This document shows positions 31,319-40,254 of a DNA stretch of 61,763 nt, piece after piece. A model generated the notes under the pieces. That model was not told the origin of the DNA, made no database searches, and worked only from the letters and a program-made list of their open reading frames with translations. A program made the position numbers and the translations under genes. The first letter of the stretch is position 1. Each line of letters begins with the position of its first letter. The DNA is taken from assembly GCA_003543115.1 (NCBI GenBank), contig DPJH01000004.1, positions 1 through 61,763 of the forward strand, written 5' to 3'. Source of the stretch: Candidatus Moraniibacteriota bacterium (GTDB lineage: Bacteria; Patescibacteriota; Minisyncoccia; Moranbacterales; UBA2206).

Positions 31319-32014
31319 ATGATTTTAGGCGGTTTTCAAAAGTTAACATTGATAGATTATCCGGGAAAAATTGCTACTACTGTTTTTACGGTGGGATGCA
31401 ATTTTCGCTGTCCCTTTTGCCATAATCCGGAATTGGTAGATTTGCGATTGACGCACAACGAAGAGTCCGAAAAAGATTTTTTTGATTTTTTGCAAAAACG
31501 AAAAGGCAAGTTAGAGGGAGTGTGCATTACCGGAGGAGAGCCGACCATTCAGCCGGATATTATCAAATTCATAAAAAAGATAAAAAAAGAAGGTTTTTGT
31601 GTAAAATTGGATTCTAATGGAACCCGTCCGGACATTTTGAAAAAACTGATTGATCAAAGCCTGATTGACTATATCGCTATGGATATAAAGAGCTATCCAG
31701 ATGCTTATGTAAAAGTAACGGAGACTGAATCAGATAAGGATCGTATACGGATAAGCGTTGATCTTATTCGAAATAGCGGAATTGATTATGAATTCAGAAC
31801 AACTGTGGTTCCTGGTCTTCATGATGAAAAGGATTTTGTAAAAATTGCCCAGTGGCTTGAAGGATCGAGGGCATATTATCTCCAGGAATATCGGGAAGAG
31901 CAAAAAATTCTCAATCCCAATCTAAAAAAGAAAACCAAAGGGAAAAAAATTAACTTGGAAAAGATAAAAAAAGATATCGAGAAAAGTTTTGGAAAAGTGG
32001 AAATTAGGAGATAG
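31319..32014 (+). CDS. nrdG: Anaerobic ribonucleotide reductase activating protein (radical SAM)
   Basis: 231 residues. The radical SAM cluster motif is CNFRCPFCHNPELV (CxxxCxxC); GVCITGGEPTIQPD is the SAM-binding GGE segment. The TLIDYPGKIATTVFTVGCN start is typical of the NrdG group found with NrdD in anaerobes. Makes the glycyl radical; here its target would be the separate protein encoded just before it. The C-terminal ~40 residues are Lys-rich. Last gene of the nrd operon. Confidence 0.9.
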   Translation: MILGGFQKLTLIDYPGKIATTVFTVGCNFRCPFCHNPELVDLRLTHNEESEKDFFDFLQKRKGKLEGVCITGGEPTIQPDIIKFIKKIKKEGFCVKLDSNGTRPDILKKLIDQSLIDYIAMDIKSYPDAYVKVTETESDKDRIRISVDLIRNSGIDYEFRTTVVPGLHDEKDFVKIAQWLEGSRAYYLQEYREEQKILNPNLKKKTKGKKINLEKIKKDIEKSFGKVEIRR

Positions 32015-32075
32015 TCTCTGCTGGTTCCCATATTGATATGCCAATGTTTTTTCTTTGTAGCTTGAAGATAATTAT

Positions 32076-32294
32076 ATGAGAATCTATATCAAAGTCTCTC
32101 CGCGGTCATCTAAGAATGAAGTGACTAAAATCGCAGAAGGAGAATATAAGGTGCGCCTGACTGCCCCTCCTGTGGATGGGCAGGCCAACGCCATGCTTAT
32201 AAAAATATTGTCAGAGTATTTTGATATTCCTAAAAGCTCTCTGCGCATTATTGGCGGCAAATCCGCTAAAACTAAAATAGTAGAAATTGATTGA
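32076..32294 (+). CDS. DUF167 (YggU) family protein
   Basis: 72 residues. IKVSPRSSKNEVTKI, VRLTAPPVDGQANAMLI and LRIIGGKSAKTKIVEI cover the whole DUF167 domain, at the short end of the family. Widespread, function unknown. Stands between nrdG and comEC. Confidence 0.85.
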   Translation: MRIYIKVSPRSSKNEVTKIAEGEYKVRLTAPPVDGQANAMLIKILSEYFDIPKSSLRIIGGKSAKTKIVEID

Positions 32295-32364
32295 AAGCTA
32301 TAACTAAACTAATCTGATCAGCAAGTAGGCCGATATTTGCTTTAATTTTTTGTATAATCAAAAA

Positions 32365-33849
32365 ATGAACAAAGCTAAAATATTTTTCTATAGTAGCCTC
32401 AGTTTTATTTTGGGAATTTTTAGCGCTTCCTTCTATTATCCTCAGGCATTATCTGATATTTGGCTGTTTCTTGTTTTGATCGGGTTGCTGATCATATCAT
32501 TTGTTTTTTATAAAAATAAAAAAATTCTTTTGCTTTCATTCATTTCAGTGTTTTTTCTGAGTGGAGCATGGTTGACTGCCAATCGCTTGGAAATGATAAC
32601 GGGTTTAAAAAAAGAAACGCAAAATTTTTACGGCTCTGTTGAAGTCATCAGGGAACCGCAAATAAAAGATAGAATGCAGAAAATTGTGGTAGCATCTGAT
32701 GACATGAAATTTTTGATTATCGCTAACTCCTATCCGACATATGAATATGGGGATAGGCTAAAAGTTGATTGCGAATTGGAGATTCCTCAAAACAAAGATG
32801 GTTTTGATTATCGGATGTATCTGGCTAAAGACTCCGTTTTTTATATTTGTAAAAGTGCTAAGATAGAAAAAATAGCTCCTGCTGGCGGAAACAAGGGATA
32901 TGCAATTATTTTAAAAATTAAAAATAGGATTGAGCAGAATATTAATCATCTTTTGCCTTCTCCTCAGTCCGGTCTTCTTCTGGGGCTTCTTGTAGGAGGA
33001 GATGACAGATTGTCTCAAAAAGAGAAGGATAATTTTTCTCAAACTGGTCTTACTCATATTGTGGCGGTGTCTGGCTATAATGTGACTATTATAGCTGAAT
33101 ATCTGATGCTTCTAGGTATCTTTTTGGGATTGTGGAGAAAGCAAGCTTTTTGGTTTTCTATTTCTGGAATTTTTATTTTTGTGATTTTGGTGGGATTTCC
33201 GTCCAGTGCTATGCGAGCCGGAGTGATGGGCGGACTTATCTTGTGGGCTATGAAAAATGGAAGACTGGCGAATGCTCAAAATTCCATTCTTTTTGCCTGC
33301 AGCGCAATGCTTTTGGCAAATCCGCTCCTTTTGCGGTGGGATGTGGGTTTTCAACTTTCTTTTTTGGCTACTATCGGCATCGTTTATTTTTATCCTATAA
33401 TAGAAAAATATTCTATCAAAAAAAATGGCATATCTTTTTTCAGTGAGATTCTTTTTCTGACATTGAGTGCGCAGGTTTTTGTTTTGCCTATAATTTTGTA
33501 TAACTTTGGCAATCTTTCCATTGTCTCTCCACTGGCTAATCTTTTGGTTTTGCCGGCAATTCCTTTGACAATGCTTTTGGGATTTTTGATGCTTGTTTTT
33601 TCTTTCCTAATTCCTTCTCTGGCAATAATTTTTTCTTGGCTGACATATTTGACGCTTAAATATATTACAGGCATAGTGGAATGGATGGCAGGTTGGCGGT
33701 TTTCTTCTATTGAAGTGGATAATTTTTCTTGGCTTTGGGTCGTTGGGTGGTATTTGATATTGGCAAGCTTCACTTTTCTTTCCAGTTCTAAAAGGAAAAT
33801 TCAAAACGATCAAAACATGCTAATCAAAAGTATTATTAAAGAAGTTTAA
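32365..33849 (+). CDS. comEC: ComEC/Rec2 membrane channel (competence domain), without the MBL domain
   Basis: 494 residues from ATG 32365. The frame is open from TTG 32350, but that TTG overlaps a TATAAT (32353-32358) that is the likely -10. It has membrane helices near the start, a DUF4131/OB-like region (FYGSVEVIREPQIKD), and the Competence domain with GLTHIVAVSGYNVTIIAEYL and LILWAMKNGRLANAQNSILF. The metallo-beta-lactamase domain normally fused at the C-terminus is encoded by the next gene, one base after the stop. Takes up single-stranded DNA across the inner membrane. Confidence 0.85.
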   Translation: MNKAKIFFYSSLSFILGIFSASFYYPQALSDIWLFLVLIGLLIISFVFYKNKKILLLSFISVFFLSGAWLTANRLEMITGLKKETQNFYGSVEVIREPQIKDRMQKIVVASDDMKFLIIANSYPTYEYGDRLKVDCELEIPQNKDGFDYRMYLAKDSVFYICKSAKIEKIAPAGGNKGYAIILKIKNRIEQNINHLLPSPQSGLLLGLLVGGDDRLSQKEKDNFSQTGLTHIVAVSGYNVTIIAEYLMLLGIFLGLWRKQAFWFSISGIFIFVILVGFPSSAMRAGVMGGLILWAMKNGRLANAQNSILFACSAMLLANPLLLRWDVGFQLSFLATIGIVYFYPIIEKYSIKKNGISFFSEILFLTLSAQVFVLPIILYNFGNLSIVSPLANLLVLPAIPLTMLLGFLMLVFSFLIPSLAIIFSWLTYLTLKYITGIVEWMAGWRFSSIEVDNFSWLWVVGWYLILASFTFLSSSKRKIQNDQNMLIKSIIKEV

Positions 33850-33850
33850 A

Positions 33851-34714
33851 ATGAAAAGTAGAAAGTTGAAATATATTTCAATAGTCATCCTTTTGGTGTT
33901 TAGTCTGATTCTAGCTGCCATTATTTTTTATGAGAAGAATCAGGAAATGAAAATCATTTTTCTTGATGTGGGGCAGGGAGATGCGATCTTGATTGAGCAG
34001 GGAAGCAATCAGATCTTGATAGATGGCGGGCCGAGCGAGCAGATTCTTTTGGAAAAGCTAGGGAAATACGTTCCCTTTTGGGATAGAAAAATCGAGTTGG
34101 TGATCGCCACTCATCCTGATCAAGATCACATCCAAGGTTTGATGGGAGCCTTGAAAAATTATCAGGTCGAAAATCTTATGGAAACAACAATCAGAAGCGA
34201 GTCTCAACTATATCAGAAATATGAAGAATTGATTCAGAATAGAAGTATTTCAAAGATTATGCCAGATAGCGAGACGACAGTCAGAATAGGCGGAGCTGAA
34301 ATGAGCATTCTCAGTCCTCTGGGATTGGTGCCTGATTCAATAGTAAAAGATACAAACAGTTTTAGTATTGTAAGTAGGTTGGTTTTTGGCGACAGTTCGT
34401 TTTTGTTTACGGGAGATTTGCCGGAAAAAGAAGAGTTAAAGCTGGTTAAAAGAGAAGTTGATGTACGAAGCAATGTTTTGAAAGTTGCTCATCATGGATC
34501 GAAATATTCCAGTTCCGATGATTTTCTCAAGAAAGTGCATCCCCGAGAAGCCATAATTTCTTCAGGAAAAAACAATCGTTTCGGGCATCCTTCAATGGAA
34601 GCTATGGAGAGATTAAAAAGCAATAATATTGAAATTTTAAGAACTGATGAGATGGGAGACATAGTGTATGCATGTAAAAATTTGGAAAAGCGCTGCCAGT
34701 TGGTTGCCAACTGA
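33851..34714 (+). CDS. MBL-fold hydrolase, separate ComEC C-terminal domain
   Basis: 287 residues. One N-terminal membrane or signal helix (residues 5-25), then the metallo-beta-lactamase fold: IIFLDVGQGDAILIEQGSNQ, ILIDGGP, ATHPDQDHIQGLMGAL as the ComEC version of HxHxDH, SFLFTGDLPEKEELKLVK, and VAHHGSKYSSS. In most bacteria this follows the ComEC channel in one polypeptide and may degrade the non-transported strand. Here it starts one base after comEC ends. Its own helix suggests it is exported or anchored with the active site outside. Confidence 0.87.
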   Translation: MKSRKLKYISIVILLVFSLILAAIIFYEKNQEMKIIFLDVGQGDAILIEQGSNQILIDGGPSEQILLEKLGKYVPFWDRKIELVIATHPDQDHIQGLMGALKNYQVENLMETTIRSESQLYQKYEELIQNRSISKIMPDSETTVRIGGAEMSILSPLGLVPDSIVKDTNSFSIVSRLVFGDSSFLFTGDLPEKEELKLVKREVDVRSNVLKVAHHGSKYSSSDDFLKKVHPREAIISSGKNNRFGHPSMEAMERLKSNNIEILRTDEMGDIVYACKNLEKRCQLVAN

Positions 34715-34766
34715 TTATCTTTATGATAAAATAAATTTCAGTAAATAATTAATATTTTTTAAAAGT

Positions 34767-35372
34767 ATGGCAAATCCAGCAACAAAAGAAAGATCACTTG
34801 TTATTCTTAAACCGGATGCAATACAAAGATCTTTAATGGGAGAAATCATTAAAAGAATTGAGAGAACCGGACTGAAATTTACCGCGATGAAGTTCACTAT
34901 CTTAGAAGAGGAAACGCTTTGGAAGCATTATAATAAAGATGATGCATGGTTTGAAAAGAAAGGTGGAAATATAGTACGTGAAATGGAGGAAAGAAATATG
35001 GCCATAGAAAAGCCGGCGATTGAATATGGAAAGGATATTTTAAGGCATTTGATAAGTTTCATGACCTCGGGTCCTGTGCTGGCAATGATTGTTGAGGGTA
35101 ATGGAGCAACCGGCATAGTGGCTAAAATTGTCGGCGGAACTGAGCCGTTGACTGCTGACATCGGAACTATTCGGGCAGACTTTACGCTTGATTCATATGC
35201 TTTAGCCGGCCTTGATGGAAGAGCCGTTCGCAATCTGGTGCATTGTTCGGAAAATCCTTCTGAAGCTGAAAGAGAAATCGCTTTGTGGTTTAACGAGAAA
35301 GAAATTCTCAAATACCGATTGGTTCAAGAATCTATTTTATATGATGTGAATTTGGATGGAATTTTAGAATAA
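34767..35372 (+). CDS. ndk: Nucleoside-diphosphate kinase with an insertion
   Basis: 201 residues, against ~140-150 usually. RSLVILKPDAIQRSLMGEII opens the fold and RNLVHCSENPSEAEREI holds the phospho-His159. GLDGRAVRNLVH and GTIRADFTLDSY are conserved. An insertion of roughly 30 residues (about 55-92, DDAWFEKKGGNIVREMEERN and on) replaces the normal HY-xx-H-xGKPFF turn, and the C-terminus is extended by ~20 residues. Makes NTPs and dNTPs from diphosphates; fits the ribonucleotide reductase nearby. A strong terminator follows. Confidence 0.9.
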   Translation: MANPATKERSLVILKPDAIQRSLMGEIIKRIERTGLKFTAMKFTILEEETLWKHYNKDDAWFEKKGGNIVREMEERNMAIEKPAIEYGKDILRHLISFMTSGPVLAMIVEGNGATGIVAKIVGGTEPLTADIGTIRADFTLDSYALAGLDGRAVRNLVHCSENPSEAEREIALWFNEKEILKYRLVQESILYDVNLDGILE

Positions 35373-35393
35373 AATATAAATTTGAAAATAGCT

Positions 35394-35422
35394 AAAAAAA
35401 CCGGGATCGCTCCCGGTTTTTT
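35394..35422 (+). terminator. Terminator after ndk
   Basis: AAAAAACCGGGA-TCGC-TCCCGGTTTTTT, 12-bp stem. Confidence 0.9.
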
Positions 35423-35424
35423 GC

Positions 35425-35456
35425 TTGACAAAAATCGATTTATGATATATTATAAT
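35425..35456 (+). promoter_or_regulatory. Promoter for the small gene at 35506
   Basis: TTGACA (35425-35430) directly after the ndk terminator; TATATT (35447-35452, 16-base spacing) or TATAAT (35451-35456, 20-base spacing) as the -10. Confidence 0.6.
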
Positions 35457-35505
35457 CTCAGTATAAGGGCGTTCTTTGTGATTATTTTTTACAAGGGGAT
35501 GGCAA

Positions 35506-35709
35506 ATGAGTGGACGTAGCGGGTGCTTGGAAAATTGTATGTGCGTTGTTTGTCAGAGAGAAATGAGAGAAAACAAAAAGGCAGAAATGAAAAGAAGAGG
35601 ATCAATGACAGAAAAGGGAGAATTTATAGGCAATGAAGACTTCATGAGATCTATGAGGCAGTTGCGTGGAAACACAACCTTCAGAAAAATATGGAGAGCT
35701 CTCGCCTAA
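35506..35709 (+). CDS. Small basic Cys-containing orphan protein
   Basis: 67 residues. MSGRSGCLENCMCVVCQREM carries four Cys in C-x3-C-x-C-x2-C, then a Lys/Arg-rich helix. No family recognised. It has its own strong promoter, a GGGGAT-type ribosome binding site (AAGGGGATGG before the ATG) and its own terminator, so it is a deliberate small transcription unit. The Cys cluster could bind zinc. Confidence 0.65.
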   Translation: MSGRSGCLENCMCVVCQREMRENKKAEMKRRGSMTEKGEFIGNEDFMRSMRQLRGNTTFRKIWRALA

Positions 35710-35721
35710 TCGCGGTAATTA

Positions 35722-35759
35722 GGGGGAATTGGACATGTCCGGTTCCCCCAACTTTTTTA
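35722..35759 (+). terminator. Terminator after the small gene
   Basis: GGGGGAA / TTCCCCC outer stem with an inner GGACATGTCC palindrome, then CTTTTTTAT. Confidence 0.8.
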
Positions 35760-35775
35760 TTAAATATGATAAAAT

Positions 35776-35808
35776 AAAAAATTCTTGGTTTTTCACAAGA
35801 ATTTTTTT
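35776..35808. terminator. Bidirectional terminator, end of rpmB
   Basis: AAAAATTCTTG / CAAGAATTTTTTT; on the minus strand it follows the L28 gene by about 20 bases. Confidence 0.8.
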
Positions 35809-35829
35809 ATACATAATCCCATCCAAGGA

Positions 35830-36003
35830 TTATTTTGTTTTCGAAAGGGTTTTGATGCAACGGGTGCAAACTTTCAATCTTTCTCCATCAACTTTTTTAG
35901 TTTGCAGATTGATGCCAAATTTTCGAAGAGTGGCAATGTTGGAATGACTTCTTTTGTTTCCGGTTTTTCCTCCACGCTCACAAATTTCACATACTCTACT
36001 CAT
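35830..36003 (-). CDS. rpmB: 50S ribosomal protein L28
   Basis: 57 residues read on the minus strand from ATG 36001-36003 to TAA 35830-35832. The sequence MSRVCEICERGGKTGNKRSH is followed by SNIATLRKFGINLQTKKVDG and KVCTRCIKTLSK, matching bL28 almost throughout, with the zinc-binding pairs CEIC and CTRC. Too short for a 60-residue ORF cutoff, so easy to miss. The gene is alone between the terminator at 35776-35808 and the divergent M50 protease gene. Confidence 0.92.
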   Translation of the reverse strand: MSRVCEICERGGKTGNKRSHSNIATLRKFGINLQTKKVDGERLKVCTRCIKTLSKTK

Positions 36004-36090
36004 AGTTTTATAAATGTCTAAATTTAGATCAGTATTGATTAGTAACAGAATTTAGAGTATCATATATATATTAAGTTGTAAAGTTTGATT

Positions 36091-36786
36091 ATGCCTAGCG
36101 AAATTGTTCTCATATTTTTTTATATCGTAATTCTATTATATTCCGTTATTGTTCATGAAGTAGCTCATGGCGTGATGGCTCTTTGGCTGGGTGATTCGAC
36201 TGCCAAATATGCCGGCAGACTAAACCTTAATCCTATAAAACATATCGACCTATGGGGCTCTATTATTGCTCCTGTAATGATGCTTCTTCTGTCTAATTTT
36301 CGTTTTGCTTTTGGCTGGGCTAAGCCGGTGCCATATAATCCATATAATCTCAAGAATCAAAAGTGGGGTCCGGCTTTGGTGGCATTTTCAGGTCCTTTAT
36401 CGAATATTTTACTGGCTCTTATTTTTACTGCGGTTGCTCGTCTCATTGCCATCCCGACAGCTGCTAAAGCGGATATTATTTTAAATTTCAATGATTGGTC
36501 CAATATTTCTACCGTAGTGGCTGGGTCATTCAGTTCGATTATGTTCGAGTTGTGTATTATTATAATTTTTTGGAATGTTCTTCTGGCTTTTTTTAATCTG
36601 ATTCCCATTCCGCCATTGGATGGATCAAAGCTTCTTTTTTCAGTTTTTCCCATTAAAATAGAAACTCAAGCTCTTTTGGAACAATTTGGATTTATATTCC
36701 TTTTGTTTTTTGTTATTTTCTTTTCCGGGCCTATGGGAATTTTTCTTAATTTCATGCTGAACATTTTTTTGGGCATGGCGCTATAA
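36091..36786 (+). CDS. Site-2-type membrane metalloprotease (peptidase M50)
   Basis: 231 residues from ATG 36091 (TTG 36085 is in frame but weaker). Zinc site: VIVHEVAHGVMALWLGD (HExxH) and the distal FNLIPIPPLDGSKLLF with the conserved Asp. Several membrane helices. This is the short form without PDZ domains, found widely in CPR and Gram-positives; cleaves substrates within the membrane, target unknown. Shares the upstream region with rpmB (divergent). Confidence 0.88.
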   Translation: MPSEIVLIFFYIVILLYSVIVHEVAHGVMALWLGDSTAKYAGRLNLNPIKHIDLWGSIIAPVMMLLLSNFRFAFGWAKPVPYNPYNLKNQKWGPALVAFSGPLSNILLALIFTAVARLIAIPTAAKADIILNFNDWSNISTVVAGSFSSIMFELCIIIIFWNVLLAFFNLIPIPPLDGSKLLFSVFPIKIETQALLEQFGFIFLLFFVIFFSGPMGIFLNFMLNIFLGMAL

Positions 36787-36795
36787 TAAGATATA

Positions 36796-36824
36796 TTGAC
36801 ATAAAATAAGAAATCCCTTATGAT
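36796..36824 (+). promoter_or_regulatory. Promoter of the rpsL-rpsG-fusA operon
   Basis: TTGACA (36796-36801), 17 bases, TATGAT (36819-36824). A small hairpin TGCTAG/CTAGCA (36830-36848) lies in the leader. Confidence 0.75.
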
Positions 36825-36921
36825 TATTGTGCTAGTCGGTTTCTAGCAGTTTTTATTTAATTAAAAAATTATTTTAGGCTTAAGTTAGTCGTTCTGATAG
36901 CTTTCCGCCTTGAAAGACAAA

Positions 36922-37341
36922 ATGCCAACAATCAACCAATTAAAAAGAAAAGTCAGAAAATCAGTTAACAAGAAAACAAAATCACCGGCTTTTCGAAGTG
37001 TTTTTAATACACTGAAAAACAGACCAATTGAAACAGTCAGCCCATTTAAACGAGGGGTCTGCTTGAAAGTGAGCACAACCACTCCAAAAAAACCAAACTC
37101 AGCTCTTCGAAAAATTGCAAGAGTTAAGCTTACTAATGGAATGGAAGTAACAGCTTATATTCCAGGAATAGGACATAATTTACAAGAGCATTCTATTGTC
37201 ATGCTTCGTGGTGGAAGAGTGAAGGACCTTCCAGGAGTGAGATATCATATTGTGCGCGGAGTGCTTGACAGCGCTGGAGTAGCTAATAGGAAACAAGGCC
37301 GCAGCAAATATGGAGCAAAAGTGGAAAAAGCTAAAGAATAA
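36922..37341 (+). CDS. rpsL: 30S ribosomal protein S12
   Basis: 139 residues from ATG 36922 (the open frame from 36910 starts with TTG). PTINQLKRKVRK start and TTPKKPNSALRKIARVKLTN, the decoding-site loop with the Lys residues tied to streptomycin response, are intact; ends RSKYGAKVEKAKE. Decoding centre of the 30S subunit. First gene of the str-type operon. Confidence 0.97.
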   Translation: MPTINQLKRKVRKSVNKKTKSPAFRSVFNTLKNRPIETVSPFKRGVCLKVSTTTPKKPNSALRKIARVKLTNGMEVTAYIPGIGHNLQEHSIVMLRGGRVKDLPGVRYHIVRGVLDSAGVANRKQGRSKYGAKVEKAKE

Positions 37342-37344
37342 TTA

Positions 37345-37432
37345 AATACTAATGTTCGCGAATGGGTAAAAAATGAATGCGAATGATCTATTTCGGATAC
37401 ATTTGTTTAAACATTAGCGACAATTTGCATAT
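37345..37432. repeat. GCGAAT-type palindromic intergenic element (copy 2)
   Basis: Fills the rpsL-rpsG gap: ACTAATGTTCGCGAATG at the start, GAATGCGAATG in the middle and AAACATTAGCGACAATTT at the end; CTAATGTT and AACATTAG pair as an outer stem. Confidence 0.65.
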
Positions 37433-37900
37433 ATGCCAAGAAGAAAAAGAATTTTTAAGAAAAATGTTAAACCAGATTCAAAATTTGGTAATTTGCTAGT
37501 GGGAAAATTTGTCGGATATATCATGAAAGAAGGAAAAAGGACTACTTCTGAGAGAATTATGTATGATGCTTTTGATATTATTCACGAGAGAACTAAAAAG
37601 GGAGGACTAAATACTTTTGAACAAGCGATTAAAAACGTAGCTCCACTAGTGGAATTGAAATCAAGAAGAGTCGGTGGTGCTAACTACCAGGTTCCGGTTC
37701 CTGTTTCCGGAGAAAGAAGAACAACTTTGGCTATGCGTTGGATAAATGTGGCTGCCAGTTCAAAAAAAGGAAAAAAAATGGCGGAAAAATTAGCGGATGA
37801 ATTCATTGATGCTTCTAATAAGATTGGAGCTTCCATGAAGAAGAGAGAAGATGTGCATAGGATGGCTGATGCTAATAAGGCTTTCGCTCATTTCGCATAA
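37433..37900 (+). CDS. rpsG: 30S ribosomal protein S7
   Basis: 155 residues. ...VELKSRRVGGANYQVPVPVS and the ERRTTLAMRWI segment are typical uS7; RREDVHRMADANKAFAHF-type end (here KKREDVHRMADANKAFAHFA). Binds 16S rRNA in the head, near the exit site. Follows rpsL after an element-filled 91-base gap. Confidence 0.97.
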   Translation: MPRRKRIFKKNVKPDSKFGNLLVGKFVGYIMKEGKRTTSERIMYDAFDIIHERTKKGGLNTFEQAIKNVAPLVELKSRRVGGANYQVPVPVSGERRTTLAMRWINVAASSKKGKKMAEKLADEFIDASNKIGASMKKREDVHRMADANKAFAHFA

Positions 37901-37972
37901 TATGAAATTATAATAATTTTTCAGCTATAGTGCCATCTTTGTGGCATTTGGCTTTATAAAATAACAAAAAAA

Positions 37973-40063
37973 ATGGCAAGACAACACACAATGGATCATC
38001 TTCGAAATATTGGGATTATAGCCCATATCGATGCAGGAAAAACAACTACGACTGAGCGCATTTTGTTTTACACCGGAATTACTCATAAAATTGGTGAAGT
38101 GCATGAAGGGGAAGCAACTATGGACTGGATGGAGCAAGAAAGAGAAAGAGGAATTACTATCACTTCAGCAGCGACTACTTGTTATTGGAAAGACCATCAA
38201 ATTAATATCATTGACACCCCTGGACACGTAGACTTCACAGTAGAAGTGGAAAGATCTCTCCGTGTTTTGGATGGAGGAGTGGTTGTTTTTGATGGAAAAG
38301 AAGGAGTAGAGCCGCAATCAGAAACAGTATGGAGACAGGCTGATAAATATGACGTGCCTAGAATTTGTTTTATCAACAAAATCGACAAGGAAGGCGCTGA
38401 TTTCTATTATTCTTTTGATACTATAGGAGAAAGATTGACTCCAAATGCGGTAGCTATTCAGATTCCTATTGGAGAAAGAGGAGATTTTGCAGGCGTGGTA
38501 AATTTGATGAATATGAGAGCCTATACATTTACCGGAGAAATGGGAGAGCAAGTGATTGAAGGTGAGATTCCAGCTGAATATTTGGATAAGGCTAAGGAAT
38601 GGAGAGAAAAGATGGTAGAAAAAATTGCTGAAAATGATGATGTTTTGGTAGAAAAATATTTAAACGGAGCAGAAATTTCCGAGCAAGAATTGAAAGATGC
38701 TCTTCGAAAAGAAGTTATTGGAGGAAAAATTTATCCTGTGCTTACTGGAACCGCTCTTCGAAATAAAGGAGTGCAATTAGTTCTGGATGCTGTTATCGAT
38801 TATCTCCCAAGCCCATTGGATGTTCCTGCTATCAAAGGAACAGCAGTCAATGATGAAACAAGAGAAATCCCAGTTTTGCCAAAAGATGACGCTCCTTTCG
38901 CCGCTTTGGCTTTTAAAGTAGCGACGGATCCATTTGTGGGGCAATTGACATTTTTTAGAGTGTATTCAGGAACAGTCAAGGCTGGATCATATGTTTTGAA
39001 TTCATCCAAGGGAGAAAAGGAAAGAATCGGAAGAATATTGCGCATGCATTCCAATCACAGAGAAGAAATTGAAGAATTGCATGCTGGTGGAATCGGAGCG
39101 CTTGTAGGAATGAAAAATACTACTACAGGAGACACGCTTTGCGATGTGGACAATCAGGTGCTTTTGGAATCAATTACTTTCCCAGATACTGTCATTTCCA
39201 TTGCTATCGAGCCAAAGACCAAGGCTGACCAAGAAAAGATGGGATTTGCTCTTCGCAAATTAGCTGAAGAGGATCCAACTTTCAAAGTGAGAACTGATGA
39301 AGAAACAGGGCAAACTATTATTTCCGGAATGGGCGAGCTTCATTTGGATATTATTGTGGATAGGATGAAAAGAGAATTTAAAGTTGAAGCAAATGTTGGA
39401 CAACCTCAAGTAGCTTATCGTGAAACTATCAAGATGGAGGCTCAGGCTGAAGGAAAATATATCAAGCAATCCGGAGGACGCGGTCAATATGGCCATTGTT
39501 GGATCAGGCTTGCTCCTCAAGAGCCTGGAAAAGGATTTGAATTCGCTAGTGAGATTAAGGGAGGTGCGATTCCTCAGGAATATATTGCCCCAATTGAAAA
39601 AGGAGCAAAAGATGCTATGGATAACGGAGTTTTAGCGGGATATCCAATGGTGGATATAAAGGCAACTGTGTACGATGGATCATTTCATGATGTTGACTCT
39701 TCTGAAGCCGCTTTTCGTATTGCTGGTTCAATGGCTTTCAAGGAAGCGGCTAAGAGAGCTAATCCGGTTATTCTGGAACCTATTATGAAGGTCATTGCCA
39801 TTACTCCGGAATCATTCATGGGAGATGTGGTAGGAGACTTAAACTCCAAGCGAGGAATCATTCGTGAAATGAATGATCGGGGAACAGGAGCATCAAGCGT
39901 GAAAATTATTGATGCAGAAGTTCCGCTTTCATCAATGTTTGGTTATGCCACACAGCTTAGATCTATGACTCAGGGACGCGCTAATTATTCTATGGAGTTT
40001 TCTCATTATGCGGAAGTGCCAAAGAATGTAGCGGAAGAAATTATCAGTGGAAAAAAGAAATAA
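37973..40063 (+). CDS. fusA: Elongation factor G
   Basis: 696 residues. GTPase motifs: IAHIDAGKTTTTERIL (G1), RGITITSAAT (G2), DTPGHVDF (G3), NKIDKEGAD (G4). Later domains II-V are complete, with the conserved GMGELHLDIIVDRMKREF. Drives translocation on the ribosome. tuf is not the next gene: it lies 6 kb downstream. Confidence 0.98.
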   Translation: MARQHTMDHLRNIGIIAHIDAGKTTTTERILFYTGITHKIGEVHEGEATMDWMEQERERGITITSAATTCYWKDHQINIIDTPGHVDFTVEVERSLRVLDGGVVVFDGKEGVEPQSETVWRQADKYDVPRICFINKIDKEGADFYYSFDTIGERLTPNAVAIQIPIGERGDFAGVVNLMNMRAYTFTGEMGEQVIEGEIPAEYLDKAKEWREKMVEKIAENDDVLVEKYLNGAEISEQELKDALRKEVIGGKIYPVLTGTALRNKGVQLVLDAVIDYLPSPLDVPAIKGTAVNDETREIPVLPKDDAPFAALAFKVATDPFVGQLTFFRVYSGTVKAGSYVLNSSKGEKERIGRILRMHSNHREEIEELHAGGIGALVGMKNTTTGDTLCDVDNQVLLESITFPDTVISIAIEPKTKADQEKMGFALRKLAEEDPTFKVRTDEETGQTIISGMGELHLDIIVDRMKREFKVEANVGQPQVAYRETIKMEAQAEGKYIKQSGGRGQYGHCWIRLAPQEPGKGFEFASEIKGGAIPQEYIAPIEKGAKDAMDNGVLAGYPMVDIKATVYDGSFHDVDSSEAAFRIAGSMAFKEAAKRANPVILEPIMKVIAITPESFMGDVVGDLNSKRGIIREMNDRGTGASSVKIIDAEVPLSSMFGYATQLRSMTQGRANYSMEFSHYAEVPKNVAEEIISGKKK

Positions 40064-40076
40064 AGCTTTTTGGAAT

Positions 40077-40111
40077 AAAAAAATCCTTTGCCTGTTGGTG
40101 AAGGATTTTTT
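40077..40111 (+). terminator. Terminator after fusA
   Basis: AAAAAATCCTT...AAGGATTTTTT with a further CCTTTGCC/GGTGAAGG pairing; T-run at the end. Confidence 0.85.
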
Positions 40112-40147
40112 AATTTATAATTTATTGAGTTATCCACAGAAGATGAT

Positions 40148-40175
40148 TTGACAGTGATGAACACAGTGATATAAT
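40148..40175 (+). promoter_or_regulatory. Promoter for the PurA-like gene
   Basis: TTGACA (40148-40153), 16 bases, TATAAT (40170-40175); the TTGACAGTGAT ... TATAATATCA layout matches the LexA-like promoter. Confidence 0.75.
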
Positions 40176-40254
40176 ATCATCAAGAGAGCGCTGCAGCCTT
40201 TCTTAACTAATAACTTAATATGTCTGCGCTTGAGGTGCAGGCACGACAAACAAA

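Noticed and set aside
35729..36021. Two plus-strand open frames of 72 and 78 codons
   Set aside because: They are the antisense of the L28 gene (35830-36003) and include a terminator stem.
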